A stretch of DNA of 64,000 nucleotides from Hymenobacter sp. IS2118 (GTDB lineage: Bacteria; Bacteroidota; Bacteroidia; Cytophagales; Hymenobacteraceae), in NCBI RefSeq assembly GCF_000715495.1, contig NZ_JNLX01000031.1:1-64000 (forward strand). Reading direction: 5' to 3'. This document shows positions 8,136 through 17,620 of the stretch, piece after piece. Both the position numbers and the translations under genes were made by a program. Below the pieces are notes generated by a model, which ran no database searches, was not told the DNA's origin, and saw only the letters and a program-made list of their open reading frames with translations. The stretch's first letter is position 1; the number at the start of each line of letters is the position of its first letter.

Positions 8136-9058
8136 GCAATAAAACAGCTACCATAACGAAACCAGGCGCTGCCGACCCGGCGCGGGCCGTGAAGAGCAAG
8201 CCGCCCCGCAAGCGCCGCGTGCAGGTGGCCGTGGTGAGCGACGTGCACCTGGGCACCTACGGCTGCCACGCCCAGGAGCTGCTGCGCTACCTCAAAAGCA
8301 TCCGGCCGCAGGTGCTGGTGCTCAACGGCGACATCGTGGACATCTGGCAGTTCAGCAAAAACTACTGGCCGCCGGCGCACATGCGGGTGGTGCGCTACCT
8401 GGCCGGCCTGGCGGCGAAGGGCACCAAAATCCATTACCTGACCGGCAACCACGACGAGCTGCTGCGCAAGTTTGCCGGGCTGAAACTGGGCCATTTTCGC
8501 CTTGCCAACAAACTGGTGCTCGACCTGCCCCACGGCCGCACCTGGCTGTTTCACGGCGATGTGTTCGACGTGACCATGCGGCATTCGCGCTGGCTGGCCC
8601 GGCTGGGCGGGCACGGCTACGACCTGCTCATTCTCATCAACCGGTCGGTCAATTTCCTGCTTCATAAGCTGGGCCGTCCCCGCGTGGCGCTGTCCAAGCT
8701 GGTGAAGGAGCGGGTGAAAACGGCCGTGGCGGCCGTGAGTAACTTTGAGCAGACCGCCGCCGCCATCGCCGCCGATGAGGGCTACCGCTACGTGGCCTGC
8801 GGGCACATTCATCAGCCCGAAATCAAAACGCTGACCACTGAAAAAGGGGAGGTGATTTACCTGAACTCCGGCGATTGGGTTGAAAACCTGACGGCCCTGG
8901 AATACACGCCCGAAACCGGCTGGCAGCTATATTATTACAACGACGACCCGCGCATGCAAACCCCCGAAGCCGACGCCATTGATGCGGCCGATGCCCTGAC
9001 CGATGCCAATCCGGCGGCCCTGTTGGAGGAGCTGCTGGCCGAATTCAAGATTAAGTAA
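8132..9058 (+). CDS. Calcineurin-like phosphoesterase, UDP-2,3-diacylglucosamine hydrolase (LpxH)-like
   Basis: Metal-dependent phosphoesterase probably acting on lipid A precursor UDP-2,3-diacylglucosamine or a related membrane substrate. The 308-residue product from the ATG at 8132 has the binuclear-metal motifs in order: VVSDVHLG, NGDIVDIWQ, TGNHDE, a middle histidine (FHGDVFD), and CGHIHQPE. The YWPP insertion and NRSVNFLLHKLG segment are typical of the long Bacteroidota LpxH-like group. The frame continues upstream of the ATG, but that region is low-complexity and lacks homology. A glycosyltransferase-like gene follows 47 bases downstream on the same strand, a pairing I have seen in relatives. 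Confidence 0.8.
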   Translation: MSNKTATITKPGAADPARAVKSKPPRKRRVQVAVVSDVHLGTYGCHAQELLRYLKSIRPQVLVLNGDIVDIWQFSKNYWPPAHMRVVRYLAGLAAKGTKIHYLTGNHDELLRKFAGLKLGHFRLANKLVLDLPHGRTWLFHGDVFDVTMRHSRWLARLGGHGYDLLILINRSVNFLLHKLGRPRVALSKLVKERVKTAVAAVSNFEQTAAAIAADEGYRYVACGHIHQPEIKTLTTEKGEVIYLNSGDWVENLTALEYTPETGWQLYYYNDDPRMQTPEADAIDAADALTDANPAALLEELLAEFKIK

Positions 9059-9105
9059 GTTGGTCATTGTTCGCTCAATGGCGTAGAACCCGTTTTCCCT
9101 CACGA

Positions 9106-10128
9106 ATGCCCCGTATTCTTTACGCCATCCAAGGCACCGGCAACGGCCACCTGACCCGCGCCCTCGACGTGGTGCCGCTGCTGCAGGCCCGCTGCAGCCA
9201 GCTTGATATCCTGGTGAGCGGCCCGCCCGCCGACCTCACGCTCCCTTTTGACGTCCGGTACCGGGCGCAGGGCATGGGCTTTGCCTTTGGCAAAAAGGGC
9301 GGCATCGACTTCGTGAAAACCTTCTGGCAGTTCAACTCGGCCAAGTTTCTGCGGGAAGTGCGGCACCTGGCGGTGGAAAGCTACGATTTGGTGGTCAGCG
9401 ACTTTGAGCCGGTGTCGAGCTGGGCGTGCAAGCTGCGCGAAGTCCCGTGCGTGGCCCTGAGCCACCAGAGCGCGGTGCTGCACGCCAACGCCCCGCGGCC
9501 CGACGAGGAAGACCCGGCGGGCCGGGCCGTGCTCAAGCACTACGCGCCCAGCACGGCGCAGTACGGCTTTCACTTCCAGGCCTACGCGCCGGGCATTTTC
9601 ACGCCCGTCATCCGGCAGCAGGTGCGCGAGCTGAGCCCGACCAACGAAGGGCACTACACGGTGTATCTGCCGGCGTTTGAAGAGGCGATTTTGGTGGAGC
9701 GGCTGCAGCACCTGAGCCGTAGTGTGCAGTGGGAGGTATTCAGCAAGCACAGCAAGGACGCCGCCACGTACGGCAACGTGCGGGTGTGGCCTGTGAACGG
9801 CCCGGCGTTTCTGGCCAGCATGGCCCGCGCAGCCGGGGTGCTGTGCGGCGCCGGCTTCGAAACGCCCGCCGAGGCCCTGCACCTCGGCAAAAAGCTACTC
9901 GTGATGCCCATGAAACAGCAGTATGAGCAGCAATGCAACGCCGCCGCCCTGGCAAAAATGGGTGTGCCCGTCATCAAAAACCTGAAGGACAAAAACCTGG
10001 ACAAAGTAGACCAGTGGCTGAACCAGGACGACACGGTGCGCGTGGACTACCAGGACCAAACCGCCGCCATTATCGACCAGCTTTTGCGGGAGCAGCTGCA
10101 ACGCAAGCGGGTAGAAAACGCGTTGTGA
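9106..10128 (+). CDS. Glycosyltransferase-like protein of the MJ1255/VC2487 family (GT-B)
   Basis: Predicted GT-B-fold glycosyltransferase of unknown acceptor. The 340-residue product starts MPRILYAIQGTGNGHLTRAL, the glycine-rich N-terminal loop of the MJ1255 family (related to MurG-like enzymes), and has a donor-site-like GAGFETPAEALHLGKKLLV stretch near residue 250 with a following MKQQYEQQCNAAAL. The ATG at 9106 is better than the upstream TTG at 9067 because the family begins exactly at this loop. It follows the LpxH-like gene and is probably cotranscribed, suggesting an envelope role. Confidence 0.75.
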   Translation: MPRILYAIQGTGNGHLTRALDVVPLLQARCSQLDILVSGPPADLTLPFDVRYRAQGMGFAFGKKGGIDFVKTFWQFNSAKFLREVRHLAVESYDLVVSDFEPVSSWACKLREVPCVALSHQSAVLHANAPRPDEEDPAGRAVLKHYAPSTAQYGFHFQAYAPGIFTPVIRQQVRELSPTNEGHYTVYLPAFEEAILVERLQHLSRSVQWEVFSKHSKDAATYGNVRVWPVNGPAFLASMARAAGVLCGAGFETPAEALHLGKKLLVMPMKQQYEQQCNAAALAKMGVPVIKNLKDKNLDKVDQWLNQDDTVRVDYQDQTAAIIDQLLREQLQRKRVENAL

Positions 10129-10238
10129 TGCGGGTAATTGTTTGCGCACCCCCACTTTTAGGGCGGCGCGCGACCCAATCCGGCGTGCGGGCCGGCTAAG
10201 TATTTATTTCCTGTTTCTGCTGCTTTCGCGCCCTGCGC

Positions 10239-11702
10239 ATGATTAAACTTCCGCCTCAACTCATTGAACCGCTGCCGGCGGCCTTCTACCCGGCCACGGC
10301 CCCACTGCCTTTTTCCCGCGCCGATTTCGGGGCCGGCTTCCACTGGGGCGCGGCCGCGGCGGCCTACCAAACCGAAGGCGCCTGGCAGCACCAGGGCAAG
10401 GGCCCGAGTATCTGGGATGATTTCACGCGCCGAAAAGGCACCATTAGGCGCGGCGAGCACGGGCGCGTGGCCGCCGATTTTTACCACCGCCACGAAACTG
10501 ACCTGGACCTGGCGCAGGGCATGGGCCTGACGGATTTCCGCTTCTCGGCGGCGTGGTCGCGGGTGCTACCCGAGGGCTTGGGCGCCGTGAACCGCCGGGG
10601 GCTGGATTTTTATGATAGGCTGGTGGATGCCTGCCTCGAGCGCGACCTGCAGCCCTGGCTCACGCTCTATCATTGGGATTTGCCCAGTGCTCTGCAGGCG
10701 CGTGGCGGCTGGGCCAACCGCAACATCGTAGGCTGGTTTTCGGACTACGCGCAAGTGATGGCCCGCCGCCTCGGCGACCGGGTGGCGCACTGGGCCGTGC
10801 TCAACGAGCCCATGGTGTTTGTGGGCGCCGGGCATTTGCTGGGCGTGCACGCGCCCGGCCGGCGGCATTTGGGGGCGTTTCTGGCGGCGGCCCACCACGC
10901 CACGCTGGCGCAGGCCGAGGGCGGCCGGGCGCTGCGGGCCCACCTGCCGGATTCGGCCCGCATTGGCACCACGTTTTCCTGCTCTTACCTCACGCCGCAC
11001 CGCCCCGGCCATGCCCGCGACGAAGCTGCCACCCGCCGCGCCGATGCCATCCTGAACCGATTTTTTGTGGAGCCGACCCTGGGCCTGGGCTACCCGCTGG
11101 CCGAGCTGCCAGCCCTGCGCTGGCTGCTCGAACGCTACCAAAAACCCGGCGACGACCAGCGCATGCAGTTCGATTTCGACTTCTGGGGCGTGCAGAACTA
11201 CACCCGCGAAGTGGTGAAGTTTTCGCCCTGGCTGCCCTTGCAGTGGGCCACGCTGGTGCCCGCCAAACAGCGCGGCGTGCCGTACACGGACATGGGCTGG
11301 GAAGTGTATCCGGAGTCGATTTACCAAATGTTAAAACAGTTTTCAGCTTATCCAAATGCACCAAAGCTGTTGGTAACTGAAAGTGGCTCAGCGTTTCCGG
11401 ATGTGGCAATTGGTGGAGTAGTCGACGACCCTGCGCGGCGGGCCTACCTGCAAGCGGCCGTGGGCCAGGTGCTGCGGGCCCAGCGCGAAGGCGTGGACGT
11501 GGGCGGCTATTTTGCCTGGAGCCTCACCGACAACTTCGAATGGGCCGAGGGCTACGGGCCGCGCTTCGGACTCATTCACGTCGACTATGAAACCCAGCAG
11601 CGCACCCTGAAAAACTCGGGCCGCTGGTACCAGCAATTCCTGGGTGACGCGCCGCTGCCCGCCAGCGCCGGGCAGGAGCAGGCCACCGCCGCGCGGGACT
11701 AG
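10239..11702 (+). CDS. Glycoside hydrolase family 1 (beta-glucosidase-like)
   Basis: Retaining beta-glycosidase, probably cytosolic since no signal peptide is seen. The 487-residue protein has the GH1 landmarks in order: FHWGAAAAAYQTEGAW at the N-terminus, the acid/base motif VLNEP (Glu190), and the nucleophile motif VTESGSAF (Glu381, replacing the more usual TENG), followed by YFAWSLTDNFEWAEGY. The length is normal. A block of about 100 bases around the nucleophile (11320-11425) uses A/T-ending codons unlike the rest of the gene, suggesting a recombination patch. A hypothetical gene on the opposite strand ends nine bases downstream. Confidence 0.92.
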   Translation: MIKLPPQLIEPLPAAFYPATAPLPFSRADFGAGFHWGAAAAAYQTEGAWQHQGKGPSIWDDFTRRKGTIRRGEHGRVAADFYHRHETDLDLAQGMGLTDFRFSAAWSRVLPEGLGAVNRRGLDFYDRLVDACLERDLQPWLTLYHWDLPSALQARGGWANRNIVGWFSDYAQVMARRLGDRVAHWAVLNEPMVFVGAGHLLGVHAPGRRHLGAFLAAAHHATLAQAEGGRALRAHLPDSARIGTTFSCSYLTPHRPGHARDEAATRRADAILNRFFVEPTLGLGYPLAELPALRWLLERYQKPGDDQRMQFDFDFWGVQNYTREVVKFSPWLPLQWATLVPAKQRGVPYTDMGWEVYPESIYQMLKQFSAYPNAPKLLVTESGSAFPDVAIGGVVDDPARRAYLQAAVGQVLRAQREGVDVGGYFAWSLTDNFEWAEGYGPRFGLIHVDYETQQRTLKNSGRWYQQFLGDAPLPASAGQEQATAARD

Positions 11703-11710
11703 CTCGGGCG

Positions 11711-12406
11711 CTAGCGACCTTCCAGCATGGCCCGGCAGCTCATAAACTTTTCAACTAATTGCTGAGGGTTCTGCTCGTCAAACTCCCCGAAGCCCAGCAG
11801 CAGGGCCGGGGCGGGCTGCACAAACCGCAGGGCCTCCTTCACCGCGTCGAGGTACCAGCTCAGCCGCTCCCGGTCGTCGGTAGCCGCCGCAATTTCGGCA
11901 TCCCAGCGCAGAGCGTCCGGGGCTTTGCGCACCAAAAACGGCAATACGAAGGGAATGTAGCGGCCGAATACCGGGTTTTCGGCGGGCAAGAGGCGGGTGT
12001 CGGACCACACGTTGTATTCGGCAAATGACGCAGGCGGCGCTACCAGAAACGACGTTTTTTCCAGGGTCATTTCTCCAAACAGCTCCACGCGGTTGGGCTG
12101 CGCGTAGAACTGCGCATACGCCGCGTACCACACCGATATTCCCGTCGGGCTGACGAGCTGATAAGGATGGAACGAGCTGGCGATACTAAAGCCGCCGTGC
12201 GCGCCGATGACGAGCTTATACAGCTCACCAAACTTATCAAAATCAGCTGATTGTTGGTAAGGGTTGCTGGTCAGGCCATACAGGTAGAAGGTGGCAAAAT
12301 CATTCAGCGTTGGCCCGTTTGGGGCAGTAGTCGGAGCGGTATCGGGCACGTGAAGCAGCGTTAGAACGGAGGTGATACAACGGGCAACCCGTTTTTCAGT
12401 ACGCAA
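11711..12406 (-). CDS. Hypothetical protein
   Basis: Not recognised. A 231-residue soluble-looking product with an N-terminal region that does not resemble a signal peptide (MRTEKRVARCITSVLTLL), then aromatic-rich sequence including FATFYLYGLTSNPYQQS, GISVWYAAYAQFYAQPN and ending with FMSCRAMLEGR. The start could be one of several downstream codons. It is convergent with the GH1 gene. Overall composition and third-position GC support coding. Confidence 0.55.
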   Translation of the reverse strand: MRTEKRVARCITSVLTLLHVPDTAPTTAPNGPTLNDFATFYLYGLTSNPYQQSADFDKFGELYKLVIGAHGGFSIASSFHPYQLVSPTGISVWYAAYAQFYAQPNRVELFGEMTLEKTSFLVAPPASFAEYNVWSDTRLLPAENPVFGRYIPFVLPFLVRKAPDALRWDAEIAAATDDRERLSWYLDAVKEALRFVQPAPALLLGFGEFDEQNPQQLVEKFMSCRAMLEGR

Positions 12407-12550
12407 ACCTACTTTCGGAAGAAGTGAAAACCCCGCGTTTCAAAGACTTTTGGTTCAATTTCAGGTCTTGTATGAGCTCGGCCGCAAACCGCTTGCTGCG
12501 CCCGCCTGTTGGTCGAAACCAGGAGCAATGAACCAGCGTGGAAACAGGAA

Positions 12551-12592
12551 AAGGCACCGAAACGGCCGACGAATCGACCATTTCGGTGCCTT
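12551..12592 (-). terminator. Hairpin terminator after the small lipoprotein gene
   Basis: Perfect 12-base arms (AAGGCACCGAAA at 12551-12562 and its complement at 12581-12592) with an 18-base loop. On the minus strand a T-rich run follows. It lies 21 bases past the stop codon at 12614. Confidence 0.7.
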
Positions 12593-12613
12593 GGCAGCTC
12601 TGATTTCCAGCGT

Positions 12614-13078
12614 TTACTGTTGCGGCACGAGCTTCACTCCGGTGTAGAGCTGCGGGTTGCTCACGGAGGACATGGGTTCAATGCTCCAGCGTTTATCGTA
12701 CTGACTTACATTGGCCAATTTCAGCAGTGTAGTATAGTCTGAGGTAAGCGCGTGCTTGGTTTTGATGAAGTAGCTGTTGATGCGCAGGGTTTCGGGGTTG
12801 TAGCTCACAACCAGTGCCGTGGTATCGCGCCAATAGGTGTAGATGGCCTCCGTTGTACCCGAGGGCAGCTCTCTTGGCGTGCGGTCGTGGTCGGGACGGG
12901 TAGACTGGCCCGATAAAGGCCGGGCAATCTGGTCGGCGTTCATGCCAACCAGGGCGGGCACATCAAAAGCGCGCTCAATCCGAACGGCCGGCATCGCGGC
13001 GGGTGCTTCGGCGGCGGGTTGCTCGGCCGTGGCACAGCCCAACAATAGGGCCAGGGGAAGAAGGGTGGCGTAACGCAT
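12614..13078 (-). CDS. Small hypothetical lipoprotein
   Basis: Exported lipoprotein of unknown role. From the ATG at 13078 the 154-residue product begins MRYATLLPLALLLGCATAEQ, a short signal ending in the lipobox LLGC, with Cys15 as the lipidated residue. An upstream in-frame start (13117) would push the signal away from the N-terminus. The mature part has an Ala/Pro-rich linker followed by a small domain with GTTEAIYTYWRDTTALVVSY that looks like a SmpA/BamE-style conditional fold, but I would not name it. It has its own promoter-like sequence and a terminator, so it is probably monocistronic. Confidence 0.7.
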   Translation of the reverse strand: MRYATLLPLALLLGCATAEQPAAEAPAAMPAVRIERAFDVPALVGMNADQIARPLSGQSTRPDHDRTPRELPSGTTEAIYTYWRDTTALVVSYNPETLRINSYFIKTKHALTSDYTTLLKLANVSQYDKRWSIEPMSSVSNPQLYTGVKLVPQQ

Positions 13079-13154
13079 AATGCAAACTTTATTAAGGTGA
13101 ACAGGACTGCTACGCAAGCGCGTAAAAAAAGGCCGGGCTTGTGCAGTTGGTTAA

Positions 13155-13184
13155 CAAGGTAAAGATAAAAAACAATATTTTCAA
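13155..13184 (-). promoter_or_regulatory. Candidate promoter for the small lipoprotein gene
   Basis: On the minus strand, TTG (13184-13182), a 20-base spacer, then TACCTTG (13161-13155), close to the Bacteroidota TTG-N19-TAnnTTTG pattern. The surrounding AT-rich block stands out from the GC-rich neighbourhood. The start codon at 13078 lies about 75 bases downstream. The -7 element is one base short of consensus. Confidence 0.4.
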
Positions 13185-13360
13185 GTAAAAATCAAATTAC
13201 TGGCGAGGCCGGCCGGGCACTGGTTTCGGAAATGGGCCAAGCGGCTTGGGGCGCCATCCGCTGCCACAATCTGGCGGCACCCATCCGAGGCAGAAGGCCG
13301 TTGGCTGAAACGAAGGAGAATTGAGGGGCGGCGGGGGGCGGGACTCCCGGCGGCGCGAGA

Positions 13361-14098
13361 CTAGTCCGGCAACCGCGAATCGGGGAGGAGGGATGCGGCT
13401 GCAGCATCCAGAAACCAGTGCAGCTCGCCGGCGGGCGCAATGAGCTGGGCCGGAAGGTGGTCGGGGTTTCGCTCGCCTTCCAGCACCTGCTCCACGGCGC
13501 CCGCCTTGCCGGCGCCGTACACCAGAAAGGCCACCGTTCGGGCCCGGTTCAGCAGGGGCGCCGTGAGCGTGATGCGGAACACCTGCTTTTCGGCCAGAAA
13601 AACCTCTTTGGCGCCCCGGCTGGCATCGTGCAGCACGGCCGTATGCGGAAACAGCGAGGCGGTGTGGCCATCATCGCCCAGGCCAAGCAGCACAAGGTCG
13701 AACCGGGCGTTCTCGCCCGTAAAAAACTGTTCCAGGGTGCGGGTGTAGGCCTGCGCGGCCTCCGCCGGCGGCAGGGCCGTGTTCACGGCAAATACCTGCT
13801 CGGGCAAAATGCCGAGGGGTGCCAGCAGCGCCGTCCGGGCCATCAGGTAGTTGCTTTCGGCGTCGGTGGGCGGCACGTAGCGCTCATCGCCGAAGAAGAA
13901 ATACACCTGGCGCCAGCTAATCAGGTCGCGGTAAGCCGGTGAGGCCAGCAGCTCGTAGAGCTGCTGCGGGGAGCTGCCGCCGGACAACGCTACCACAAAC
14001 CGACCGCGTGCCGCCGTGGCCCGGCCCGCCAGCTCGCAGAAATAACCGGCCAGGTCGTGCAGCGCGCCGTCGGCGGTGGGGTGAATATGCAGCGTCAT
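13361..14098 (-). CDS. pgl: 6-phosphogluconolactonase
   Basis: Second enzyme of the oxidative pentose phosphate pathway, hydrolysing 6-phosphogluconolactone to 6-phosphogluconate in the cytosol. The 245-residue protein shows the family's phosphate-binding ALSGGSSPQQLYELL, the GDERYVPP motif and the catalytic GLGDDGHTASLFP. Its ATG at 14098 lies just two bases after the stop codon of zwf (14101), so the genes are almost certainly cotranscribed. Length is normal and no oddities are seen. Confidence 0.95.
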   Translation of the reverse strand: MTLHIHPTADGALHDLAGYFCELAGRATAARGRFVVALSGGSSPQQLYELLASPAYRDLISWRQVYFFFGDERYVPPTDAESNYLMARTALLAPLGILPEQVFAVNTALPPAEAAQAYTRTLEQFFTGENARFDLVLLGLGDDGHTASLFPHTAVLHDASRGAKEVFLAEKQVFRITLTAPLLNRARTVAFLVYGAGKAGAVEQVLEGERNPDHLPAQLIAPAGELHWFLDAAAASLLPDSRLPD

Positions 14099-14100
14099 GG

Positions 14101-15615
14101 CTATTTATTGGTGGTGAGGGGCAGCGTGAACCAGTGGAAGCCATCGCGGGCAATCAGGGCTTCGGCCAGCTCCGGGCCCCAGGAATCGGCGGAGTAGTTG
14201 GGGAAGCTCTGGCTGGCGCGGCCCTGCCACGATTGCAGAATGGGCATGATGAGGTCCCAGGCCGCTTCTACCTGGTCGCCGCGCATAAACAGCGTCTGGT
14301 CGCCGAGCATGGTGTCGAGCAGCAGCGTTTCGTAGGCTTCGGGGGCCTCGCTGGTGTAGGTGCCTTTGTAGTCGAACACCATGTCCACGGTGTTGAGCAT
14401 CATGTCGAGGCCGGGGCGCTTGGCCTGCACTTGCAGGCGGATGCTCATTTCGGGCTGAATGCTAATAATGAGGCGGTTCTGTTGCCAGCTTTCGGCCGTT
14501 TCAGGCGGGAAGATATTGTGCGGCGTATCCTTGAACTGGATGGTGATGATGGAAGCCGAGCGGTGCATGCGCTTGCCGGTGCGCACGTAGAACGGCACGC
14601 CCTGCCAGCGCCAGTTATCCACGAAAAACTTCACGGCGGCGAAGGTTTCGGTGTTGGATTTGGGGTCGGCGTCCGTTTCCTGGCGGTAGCCGGGCACTTG
14701 CTGCCCTTCCATCCAGCCCGGCCCGTACTGCCCGCGCACGGCTGATTCGCGCACGTCTTCGGGCGCAAACCGGCGCATAGCGCGCAGCACGTCCACCTTG
14801 CGGTTGCGCACCTCGTCGGCCGTGAAATTCACGGGCGGCTCCATGGCCACCAGGCACAGTAGCTGCAGCAGGTGGTTCTGAATCATGTCGCGCATGGCGC
14901 CGGCGCCGTCGTAGTAGCCGCTGCGGTCGCCCACACCCAGCTGTTCGGTCACCGAAATCTGCACGTGCTCGATGTAGTTGCGGTTCCAGAGCGGTTCGAG
15001 CAGGGCATTGGCAAAGCGAAAGGCCATGATGTTCTGCACCGTTTCCTTGCCCAGGTAGTGGTCGATGCGGTAAATCTGGCGCTCGTCGAAAATCTGGCCC
15101 AGCAGGCGGTTCAACTCGCGCGAGGAGTCCAGGTCGTGGCCAAACGGCTTTTCCACGACGATGCGCGTGCGGTCGGAATCATCGGCCAGCTTGCTCTCGG
15201 CCAGGTTGGCGGCAATGATGGGGAAGAACTCGGGCGCCACGGCCAGGTAATAGATGACGTTGGCGGGCGCCTTCCACGCCTTTTCGTAGGCCGCGATGCG
15301 GGTGCCGAATTTCTGGTAAGCCCCCGCGTTTTTCACATCAGCCAGCTGGTACACGATGTGGGGCGAAAACTTGGCCCACTGGTCCTTATCGGCCTTGCCG
15401 GTTCGCGAAAACGCGTTGATGCCGTCCAGCATCCGCTTCTGGAATTCCTCGTCCGTGAGCTCGGTGCGGCCTGTGCCGATGAGGGCAAACTGCTCGGGCA
15501 GCCAGCCATCGAGAAACAAATGGTACAGGGCCGGCACCAGCTTGCGGGCATTCAAATCGCCGGTACCGCCAAAAATCACGAAGATAGTCGGCGGCATTTT
15601 TTTAGTTGCGCTCAT
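14101..15615 (-). CDS. zwf: Glucose-6-phosphate 1-dehydrogenase
   Basis: Oxidises glucose-6-phosphate with NAD(P)+ as the first step of the oxidative pentose phosphate pathway. The 504-residue protein has the N-terminal dinucleotide motif [12 protein letters not shown], the active-site [13 protein letters not shown] and the downstream [10 protein letters not shown] that binds substrate. It is followed at once by pgl and preceded by gnd on the same strand, making a pathway cluster. A long inverted repeat separates it from gnd and may decouple their expression. Confidence 0.96.
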   Translation of the reverse strand: MSATKKMPPTIFVIFGGTGDLNARKLVPALYHLFLDGWLPEQFALIGTGRTELTDEEFQKRMLDGINAFSRTGKADKDQWAKFSPHIVYQLADVKNAGAYQKFGTRIAAYEKAWKAPANVIYYLAVAPEFFPIIAANLAESKLADDSDRTRIVVEKPFGHDLDSSRELNRLLGQIFDERQIYRIDHYLGKETVQNIMAFRFANALLEPLWNRNYIEHVQISVTEQLGVGDRSGYYDGAGAMRDMIQNHLLQLLCLVAMEPPVNFTADEVRNRKVDVLRAMRRFAPEDVRESAVRGQYGPGWMEGQQVPGYRQETDADPKSNTETFAAVKFFVDNWRWQGVPFYVRTGKRMHRSASIITIQFKDTPHNIFPPETAESWQQNRLIISIQPEMSIRLQVQAKRPGLDMMLNTVDMVFDYKGTYTSEAPEAYETLLLDTMLGDQTLFMRGDQVEAAWDLIMPILQSWQGRASQSFPNYSADSWGPELAEALIARDGFHWFTLPLTTNK

Positions 15616-15647
15616 GGGAAAGAGGTGTGGGAAAGGTGAATGCGCTA

Positions 15648-15804
15648 CTCAGGCGTGGACCTCACCCCCTAACCCCCTCTCCAAAAAAGAGGGGGGACTA
15701 GACCTAGCCCTAGTTCTAAAAATCTAGTTATTAGGAATTAAGGCTAAAAACTAGTCCCCCCTCTTTTTTGGAGAGGGGGCTAGGGGGTGAGGTCCACGCC
15801 TGAG
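15648..15804. repeat. 54-bp inverted repeat between gnd and zwf (REP/MITE-like)
   Basis: Arms 15648-15701 and 15751-15804 are reverse complements over 54 bases with one mismatch, separated by a 49-base AT-rich spacer. The arms contain CACCCCCTAACCCCCTCTCC and its complement, a C-tract motif recurrent in intergenic repeats of several phyla. In RNA this would form a very stable hairpin between the gnd stop and the zwf start. It could be a mobile miniature element, an attenuator or an mRNA stabiliser. Confidence 0.9.
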
Positions 15805-15818
15805 CGGCGTAACAGTAC

Positions 15819-17321
15819 TTATTTATTAGGAATCACGGGCTGCTCGCCGGTGGTGGCCGGCCCGGCCTGGGTGGTGGTTTTGTTGGCCGCGTCCTCGTGC
15901 GCGGGCGTCCATTGCGAGTGGAAAACGCCTTCGTGGCCAATCAGCTCGTAGGTGTGGGCTCCAAAATAGTCGCGCTGGGCCTGAATGAGGTTGGACGGCA
16001 GGCGGGCGCTGCGCATCGCATCGAAGTAGCCGAGCGATGCCGCGTAGGCGGGCACTGCCAGGCCCGCCGCCACGGCCGCCGCCACCACCGCGCGGGTGCC
16101 GGGCACGGCCTGGCTCACCTGGGCGTGCACGCCGGCATCGAGCAGCAGGTGCCCCAGTTCCGGTGCTTGCTGGTAAGCATTGAAAATATCGTTGAGAAAC
16201 GCGGAGCGAATGATGCAGCCGCCGCGCCAGATTTTGGCGATTTCGGCCAGCTGCAAGTCGTAAGAATATTCCACCGAAGCCTGCGCCAGCAGCTGCATGC
16301 CCTGCGCGTAGGTAACGACCATGTTGAAGAAAAATGCCTCTTCCAGGCTGGCCAGAAATGCTTCCTTTTCCACGGCCAGCGGCGCGGGCGCGGGGCCGTA
16401 GAGCTCGGCCAACTGCTCGCGCAGGGCTTTGGCTTTCGACAGGTTGCGCATGGTTACGGCCGTGTCGATGGTGGGCAGCGGCACTTCGAGGTCCATGGCC
16501 ACCTGCGAGGTCCACTTGCCCGTGCCCTTGGAGCGGGCCTCGTCCTTAATATCGTCGAGCAACAAATGGTCGGTATTGGGGGCGCGGAAGGCGAAAATGT
16601 CCTTGGTAATGTCTAGCAGAAACGACTGCAACCGGCCCGCATTCCACCGGGCAAACACTTGCCCGATGGCAGCATTGTCCATACCCAGGCCGCGCTTCAT
16701 TACCTCATACGTTTCGGCAATCAGCTGCATTAAGCCGTATTCGATGCCGTTGTGCACCATTTTTACGAAGTGGCCGGCCGCGCCGGGCCCGATGTAGGTC
16801 ACGCAGGGCGCGCCATCCTCGGCGCGGGCCGCGATGGCTTCGAACATGGGCTGCACCACGGCGTAGGCCTGCTTGTCGCCACCAGGCATCATGCTGGGGC
16901 CAAAGCGGGCACCTTCTTCACCACCCGAAATGCCCATGCCGAAGAAGTGAAAGCCCGCCGCACTCAGCGCGGCATCGCGGCGGTTGGTGTCGGTGAAATA
17001 GGAATTGCCGCCGTCGATGATGATGTCGCCGGGCGTGAGCAGGGGCAGCAGCTCCGCAATCACGCTATCCACAATCTTGCCCGCCGGCACCAGCAGCATA
17101 ATGGAGCGCGGGGTGTGCAGGCTTTGCACGAAGGCCGCGATGTCGGTGAAGCCCCGCACCGGCTTGCCCGACCCTTCTTCCGCCAGCAGTTGGATTTTTT
17201 CGGCGTCCTTGTCATAGCCCGCCACGGCAAAATCATGGTCGGCGAGGTTTAGCAGCAGGTTGCGGCCCATGGTGCCGAGGCCAATCATGCCCAAAGCGTA
17301 AGAATCAGAAGGGGTGCTCAT
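15819..17321 (-). CDS. gnd: 6-phosphogluconate dehydrogenase (decarboxylating)
   Basis: Converts 6-phosphogluconate to ribulose-5-phosphate and CO2 with NADP+. From the ATG at 17321 the 500-residue protein begins with the cofactor-binding MIGLGTMGRNLLLNLADH, then DGGNSYFTDTNRR, the catalytic GAAGHFVKMVHNGIEYG (Lys and Asn-Gly-Ile-Glu), and GTGKWTSQVAMDLEVP. An upstream in-frame start (17426) adds 35 residues unlike the family and is rejected. The C-terminus runs past the usual QRDYFGAHTYE region by about 40 residues, a normal variation. First gene of the leftward gnd-zwf-pgl cluster. Confidence 0.95.
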   Translation of the reverse strand: MSTPSDSYALGMIGLGTMGRNLLLNLADHDFAVAGYDKDAEKIQLLAEEGSGKPVRGFTDIAAFVQSLHTPRSIMLLVPAGKIVDSVIAELLPLLTPGDIIIDGGNSYFTDTNRRDAALSAAGFHFFGMGISGGEEGARFGPSMMPGGDKQAYAVVQPMFEAIAARAEDGAPCVTYIGPGAAGHFVKMVHNGIEYGLMQLIAETYEVMKRGLGMDNAAIGQVFARWNAGRLQSFLLDITKDIFAFRAPNTDHLLLDDIKDEARSKGTGKWTSQVAMDLEVPLPTIDTAVTMRNLSKAKALREQLAELYGPAPAPLAVEKEAFLASLEEAFFFNMVVTYAQGMQLLAQASVEYSYDLQLAEIAKIWRGGCIIRSAFLNDIFNAYQQAPELGHLLLDAGVHAQVSQAVPGTRAVVAAAVAAGLAVPAYAASLGYFDAMRSARLPSNLIQAQRDYFGAHTYELIGHEGVFHSQWTPAHEDAANKTTTQAGPATTGEQPVIPNK

Positions 17322-17620
17322 AAGGAAAAGGAGAACGGGGTAAGGGCATTTGCGCCCGCAAAAGGTAAGCGGCTCCGCGTGAATGCCGTCAAATGATGCC
17401 TTTTGCCGGAAAGAATCGGGCGGCAAAAGCTGTTTTAACTACGGTCGGGCTTCTAACCAAACGGGAGAATAACCGATTGGTTACCGCCAGTGCCGCCCGT
17501 AGGGAAAGGGCCCGCGCCACGCTGCTCCGCTCCGACACCGCCCGCGCCGGCGCCGGCAATCCAATTGTTCCGGCGCCACGGTATGGGCAGCGAAGTGCCG
17601 AATATTCGCTTATTTCGGCC

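Noticed and set aside
7748..8812. Long minus-strand open frame opposite the LpxH-like gene
   Set aside because: His/Gln/Gly-rich shadow of a GC-rich gene; the plus strand has all phosphoesterase motifs.
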